Made by a program: the position numbers and the translations under genes. Positions 7,284 through 10,018 of a DNA stretch of 10,018 bases are shown piece after piece. Each line of letters opens with the position of its first letter. Within the stretch, counting starts at the first letter, position 1. This stretch comes from JBCDBH01 sp039184055 (lineage in GTDB: Bacteria; Acidobacteriota; Thermoanaerobaculia; Multivoradales; J023). Under the pieces are notes generated by a model that saw only the letters and a program-made list of their open reading frames with translations, had not been told where the DNA came from and made no database searches. The stretch is taken from the NCBI GenBank assembly GCA_039184055.1, contig JBCDBH010000218.1, positions 1-10,018 of the forward strand, given 5' to 3'.

Positions 7284-8101
7284 CAGGCGACCTGACCCAT
7301 GACGTCGTCGTCGGTCATTTCACGGCCGTAAATCTTGGCGAAGTCCTCGTTGCTCACCGACGAGGCGGCGCCGTCGTAGATCAGACCGCCGGAACGCAAG
7401 CCCACGATCCGCTCGCCGTATTCCTTGGCCAGATCGAGAAAATGCAGATTGATCAGCGTGGTGATGCCGAGATCCTGGTTGATCCGGCGCAGATCGTCCA
7501 TCACCCGTCGCGAGGTGATCGGATCGAGCGACGCCACGGGCTCATCGGCGAGCACGATGCTCGGCTCCTGCGCCAACGCGCGGGCGATGCCGACCCGTTG
7601 CTGCTGACCACCCGAAAGATCGGTGGCGCGCACATGAGCGCGATCGGCGAGACCGACGCGATCGAGCATCTCGAGCGCCACCTCGATATCGGCCTTGGGC
7701 CACAGCCCCATCACCGTCCGCCAGGTGGGCACCTTCGCCACCCGCCCCATGAGCACGTTCTGCAACACCGTGAGCCGTTTGACCAGGCGATAGTCCTGGA
7801 AGATCATGCCGATCTTCGAGCGCAGGGCACGCATCGCGCCGCCTTTGGCCTGGCGCACGCTCTCGCCCTCGACCACCACATCGCCGCCGGTCACCTCGAC
7901 CAGGCCGTTGGTGGCGCGCAGCATGGTCGATTTGCCAGCGCCCGAAAGACCGACCACGATCACCATCTCACCGCGGGTGATCGTCAAATCGAGCTGGTCG
8001 AGACCCCGGACACCGTTCGGATAGACCACGGAGGCATCGGAAAAGCGGATCGAAGGTACGGAGGAAGACATCTCAGTTATCGACATCGCAGTCACACTCA
8101 T
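7283..8101 (-). CDS. phnC: Phosphonate-type ABC transporter ATP-binding protein
   Basis: The product is 272 residues, close to the usual length of PhnC. It is the cytoplasmic ATPase that drives import through the two PhnE subunits. All nucleotide-binding motifs are intact: Walker A GLSGAGKST (51-59), Q-loop Q102 in IFQDYRLV, signature LSGGQQQR (162-169), Walker B SIVLADEP (181-188), D-loop SLD (191-193) and switch histidine H220. The sequence VYPNGVRGLDQLDLTI near the N-terminus is typical of PhnC. The first ATG (8101) is 3 nt after the phnD stop, with only a weak AGGCGAG before it. ATGs at codons 6 and 11 are alternatives, since conserved sequence begins only around residue 17. Confidence 0.95.
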   Translation of the reverse strand: MSVTAMSITEMSSSVPSIRFSDASVVYPNGVRGLDQLDLTITRGEMVIVVGLSGAGKSTMLRATNGLVEVTGGDVVVEGESVRQAKGGAMRALRSKIGMIFQDYRLVKRLTVLQNVLMGRVAKVPTWRTVMGLWPKADIEVALEMLDRVGLADRAHVRATDLSGGQQQRVGIARALAQEPSIVLADEPVASLDPITSRRVMDDLRRINQDLGITTLINLHFLDLAKEYGERIVGLRSGGLIYDGAASSVSNEDFAKIYGREMTDDDVMGQVA

Positions 8102-8104
8102 CGC

Positions 8105-9082
8105 TTACTCGCCTGCATGGTCGCCCATCTCCTTGTAAGCCCGCCACACCGCGTCGTACACCCCGTCGTCCGGCACCACGAAACCATCGATCTCGTAGAT
8201 CTTCCACAACGTGCGCTCGGCCTGCGGCAAGCTCATCTCACGCTCGGTAATGGTCAGAAAGGCCTGCTGGATCTTATCCTTCATTTCGGCGCTCAAATCA
8301 CCACGCACCGTCACCCCGTCGTTGGGGATCGGATCGGCGCGATTGAACACCACCACCTTTTCGGCGACGTCGGGATACTCGGCCACCAACGCCTCGCGCG
8401 CGTCGTCGAACGACACGCCGAAATCGACATCGCCACTATAGAGCGCGATCACCGAGGCGTCGTGCCCACCGACAAAGACCTTCTGAATATCGTCGTCGGG
8501 ATCGATACCGGATGTGCGTAGCTGCATCGCCGGGAAAAGATGCCCCGACGTACTGGTGGCGTCGGTGAACGCGACCCGCTTCCCCCTCACCACTTCGATC
8601 GGCCCATCGCAAAACGACAGACCGTTCTCGCCGGTGGTCGGCTCGCTCTCACACACGCTGAAATCGTTGGTCATCCACTGGGTGTAATAGGTCGGCAGCC
8701 CATCGCGGATCGACACCAAAATCGGCTCGATGCCGTAGCGATCCCGACCCAGCATCGCCGCCAGCGGAGGCAACATGCCGATATCCGCCTGGCCACTGCC
8801 CATCGCCTCGACCAAACCGGTGTAATCCTGCGGCACAAAGGTCTTCACCGGCACCCCGAGCTCGGCGGAAAGCAACGCCTCGAGCGGCTCGGCGTTGTCG
8901 AGCAACACCTGGGCTTCACGCGCCGGCACCAGGCCGACCACGATCGTCTCGCCGGCCTCCTCCGCCGGTGTACAACCGAGCAGCGGCACGAGCGCGAGAC
9001 AAACAACCAGAGCAAAGCGCGACGCGGACGTCACGAAAAACGACGCGGCGAACGGAACCAAGCGGACAGATCGCATGTTCAT
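8105..9082 (-). CDS. phnD: Phosphonate/phosphite-type ABC transporter binding lipoprotein
   Basis: The product is 325 residues. It captures the substrate in the periplasm and delivers it to the PhnC/PhnE complex. The N-terminus has a hydrophobic stretch ending in the lipobox LLGC, with Cys37 as the lipidated residue. This gives a long leader; ATG codons at 1 and 3 are both possible, and no good Shine-Dalgarno sequence is near (GGAG lies 28 nt away). The PhnD fold is seen in IVVGLVPAREAQVLL (47-61), QADIGMLPP (98-106), AFTDATSTSGHLFP (171-184) and VFVGGHDASVIALYSGDVDF (202-221). STSG and the GGHDAS histidine correspond to the phosphonate-oxygen-binding loop and His157 of E. coli PhnD. A loop between C144 and C158 could be closed by a disulfide. 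The substrate (phosphonate, phosphite, hypophosphite or phosphate) cannot be fixed from sequence, and no phosphonate-degrading gene is in view. It is the first gene of the operon. Confidence 0.94.
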   Translation of the reverse strand: MNMRSVRLVPFAASFFVTSASRFALVVCLALVPLLGCTPAEEAGETIVVGLVPAREAQVLLDNAEPLEALLSAELGVPVKTFVPQDYTGLVEAMGSGQADIGMLPPLAAMLGRDRYGIEPILVSIRDGLPTYYTQWMTNDFSVCESEPTTGENGLSFCDGPIEVVRGKRVAFTDATSTSGHLFPAMQLRTSGIDPDDDIQKVFVGGHDASVIALYSGDVDFGVSFDDAREALVAEYPDVAEKVVVFNRADPIPNDGVTVRGDLSAEMKDKIQQAFLTITEREMSLPQAERTLWKIYEIDGFVVPDDGVYDAVWRAYKEMGDHAGE

Positions 9083-9190
9083 AGTGCGGCGAGCTTATCG
9101 AAAGCACTCCCCGGGCGCGGCGACCGGACCGGCCTTCATCGAAAATTCATCCCGTGCGTGCTTCGAATCGTGCGGTTGCAGTATGCGGAA

Positions 9191-9227
9191 GCTCGGTTTC
9201 GAGCTCACGGCGTATGAAGAACCGAGC
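9191..9227 (-). repeat. 8-bp inverted repeat in the phnD leader region
   Basis: GCTCGGTT (9191-9198) and AACCGAGC (9220-9227) are perfect arms around 21 nt. The stem can be lengthened by TTC/GAA pairs if one base bulges. It lies about 110 to 145 nt before the phnD start. No T-tract follows on either strand, so it is more likely a leader structure or operator than a terminator. Confidence 0.45.
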
Positions 9228-9293
9228 GACACGGTACATCGCGAACGAAATGTGTGTTCCCAACCCCGTTCGGTGACTTCTCGCCTCTCTCGA

Positions 9294-9314
9294 ATGACAA
9301 CCAATCCATGTCAA
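9294..9314 (-). promoter_or_regulatory. Pho-box-like direct repeat upstream of phnD
   Basis: On the minus strand TTGACAT (9314-9308) and TTGTCAT (9300-9294) are near-identical heptamers 14 bp apart. TTGTCAT differs by one base from the CTGTCAT unit of the classical PhoB box. The known box has an 11-bp period with a 4-bp AT-rich spacer, so the spacing here does not fit. The first copy contains TTGACA, but no -10 element lies at the right distance. Phosphate control of a phosphonate importer is known in other bacteria; here it is only a candidate, about 215 nt before the start codon. Confidence 0.25.
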
Positions 9315-9420
9315 GACGCCTTTTGCATTCGACAAATTCGGTTCGGACTCAGTGTGAACCGTGTCAGGGCAAGCAACCAGAGCTTCAGACGCGGTTCGAT
9401 TGCCAGGCGAGGATCGCTTT

Positions 9421-9443
9421 TTCAAGAAATCTCTTCTTCAAGA
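9421..9443 (+). repeat. TTCAAGA direct repeat, candidate operator
   Basis: TTCAAGA occurs at 9421-9427 and again at 9437-9443, a 16-bp period. The first copy lies within the palindrome TTTCAAGAAA (9420-9429), and the second within CTCTT-CTTC-AAGAG (9431-9444), a 5-bp stem with a 4-nt loop. The pair stands just before the candidate -10 element of the plus-strand gene, a common position for regulator binding. Confidence 0.25.
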
Positions 9444-9461
9444 GCAAAAATGATCCGAATT

Positions 9462-9467
9462 TATGCT
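9462..9467 (+). promoter_or_regulatory. Candidate -10 element of the plus-strand gene
   Basis: TATGCT matches four of six bases of TATAAT and lies in the most AT-rich part of the gap, 68 nt before the start codon. The best -35 candidate, TTCAAG at 9437, is a poor match and 19 nt away. Confidence is low. Confidence 0.25.
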
Positions 9468-9478
9468 AAATTCCCACT

Positions 9479-9524
9479 AAGGAGTCGATTCTCCTTTTGC
9501 CGAGTACTTACTCTCTAAAAAGGA
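9479..9524 (+). promoter_or_regulatory. Leader with competing stems, one covering the ribosome binding site
   Basis: AAGGAG (9479-9484) pairs perfectly with CTCCTT (9491-9496) over a 6-nt loop. The overlapping TCCTTTT (9492-9498) can instead pair perfectly with AAAAGGA (9518-9524), which is the upstream part of the ribosome binding site; a small GAGT/ACTC hairpin (9502-9513) lies inside that second stem. The two pairings exclude each other, so the layout could switch translation on and off. The arms are only 6 and 7 bp and purine-rich, so chance is a real possibility. Confidence 0.3.
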
Positions 9525-9527
9525 AGG
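9521..9527 (+). promoter_or_regulatory. Ribosome binding site of the plus-strand gene
   Basis: AGGAAGG lies 8 nt before the ATG at 9536. It is a good Shine-Dalgarno sequence and supports that start over the in-frame ATG at codon 7. Confidence 0.7.
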
Positions 9528-9535
9528 TAGCTGCC

Positions 9536-10018
9536 ATGAGCCACCCGTCTCGCATGGTCATCACGCGGCAAGTGATCACCAAAGAGATTGCCGCCCAAGC
9601 GCGGCAACACGCCGAGATCGTCGATCCCGAACTGAGAGCACGGTTCGGGCCCGATGGTCCGTCGATCGACTGGACAGAGCTGGTCGATCTATTGGTGCGT
9701 CATCTACAACGACTCACCGAACAGATGATCGAGGTCGACGATGAGCTCGGCCGGCTCGTGGCACATGATTTCGAACCACGAAGCCGTCGTGATCGCGCGG
9801 CGGCAAGGGTGCGCGAGCGGCTCATCACATTGCGTATCGCCGCCGAGACCTTCTTTGGACAGGCGGCAATCGAGGTCGTTCCGATCGCGGGCAAGACGGC
9901 GCTCCAGCCCGATACCTTGTGGCTCCAGGCCAATCACACTGTCCAACGAATTCGAGACGGCGAGCTCCCACCAACGATCGTACCCGGTGGCCCGAGCGAC
10001 CTGGGACCATGGTTCGAC
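9536..10018 (+). CDS. Unrecognised charged helical protein, 3' end outside window
   Basis: The frame is open from the ATG at 9536 to the right edge, 161 codons with no stop, so it is partial. I do not recognise the family. There is no signal peptide, membrane segment or cysteine in the visible part, so it is probably cytoplasmic. Residues 13-37 and about 45-110 are rich in E, R, L and A (for example WTELVDLLVRHLQRLTEQ at 46-63) and likely form long amphipathic helices or a coiled coil. Residues 111-161 (IEVVPIAGKTALQPDTLWL onward) look more like a folded alpha/beta or extended part with several prolines. A strong ribosome binding site and a third-position G/C bias argue that it is real. It is transcribed away from the phn operon, and nothing shows a shared function. 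Confidence 0.75.
   Translation, partial: MSHPSRMVITRQVITKEIAAQARQHAEIVDPELRARFGPDGPSIDWTELVDLLVRHLQRLTEQMIEVDDELGRLVAHDFEPRSRRDRAAARVRERLITLRIAAETFFGQAAIEVVPIAGKTALQPDTLWLQANHTVQRIRDGELPPTIVPGGPSDLGPWFD

Larger units (their letters stand above)
9083..9535. other. Divergent intergenic region between phnD and the plus-strand gene
   Basis: These 453 bp hold no convincing gene. Short open frames on both strands (for example 9147-9425 on the minus strand) have no recognisable domain, no good start signal and conflicting coordinates. The sequence is clearly richer in A and T than the genes around it, above all at 9418-9525, as expected for a regulatory region. It must carry the promoters of both the phn-dgt operon and the divergent gene. 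Confidence 0.7.

Noticed and set aside
7067..8521. 484-codon plus-strand frame
   Set aside because: It lies antisense over phnE, phnC and phnD, which have intact family motifs; its His/Arg-rich composition is typical of a shadow.
9147..9425. 92-codon minus-strand frame in the intergenic region, plus other short frames there
   Set aside because: No recognisable motif, no good ribosome binding site, and overlap with several competing short frames and regulatory-looking repeats.

Overview
The window looks like a chromosomal segment of a GC-rich Gram-negative bacterium. Acidobacteriota (a Thermoanaerobaculia-like lineage) is my best guess. The guess rests on the YD-repeat protein, with its N-terminal NGNLALSLPLG...YPVGP block and its TWTLRDLSGQLLR...DYIHRDG core, and on the secreted small protein ending in a NFESGDTTSW motif. 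This is recognition from memory, not a database result.

Layout, right to left because almost everything is on the minus strand. A complete phosphonate/phosphite-type ABC importer, phnD-phnC-phnE-phnE (9082 to 5686), is packed with a 3-nt gap, a 1-nt overlap (TGATG) and a 4-nt overlap (GTGA). A dGTPase-family HD phosphohydrolase (dgt, 5657-4662) follows 28 nt later and probably shares the transcript. After a 226-bp gap without a gene come two exported proteins: a 134-residue single Ig/cadherin-like domain protein (4435-4031) and, overlapping it by 34 nt, a very large YD-repeat/RHS protein (4064 to beyond the left edge, at least 1354 residues with no stop). The left edge cuts the RHS protein inside its conserved core, so its variable C-terminus, and any immunity gene, are not visible.

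On the right, a 453-bp intergenic region (9083-9535) separates phnD from a divergent plus-strand gene (9536 to beyond the right edge) that I do not recognise. This region is visibly AT-richer than the genes on either side. It holds a stable inverted repeat, a Pho-box-like direct repeat and, directly before the plus-strand gene, small mutually exclusive stem options that include its ribosome binding site.

Functionally, the importer would bring in an oxidised or reduced phosphorus compound (phosphonate, phosphite or phosphate). No C-P lyase or other phosphonate-degrading gene is in the window. The dGTPase releases inorganic triphosphate from dNTPs, so a link to phosphorus salvage is possible but only inferred. 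The exported Ig-like/RHS pair looks like a separate unit for surface display or interbacterial antagonism. No tRNA, rRNA, CRISPR, insertion sequence or phage gene was seen.
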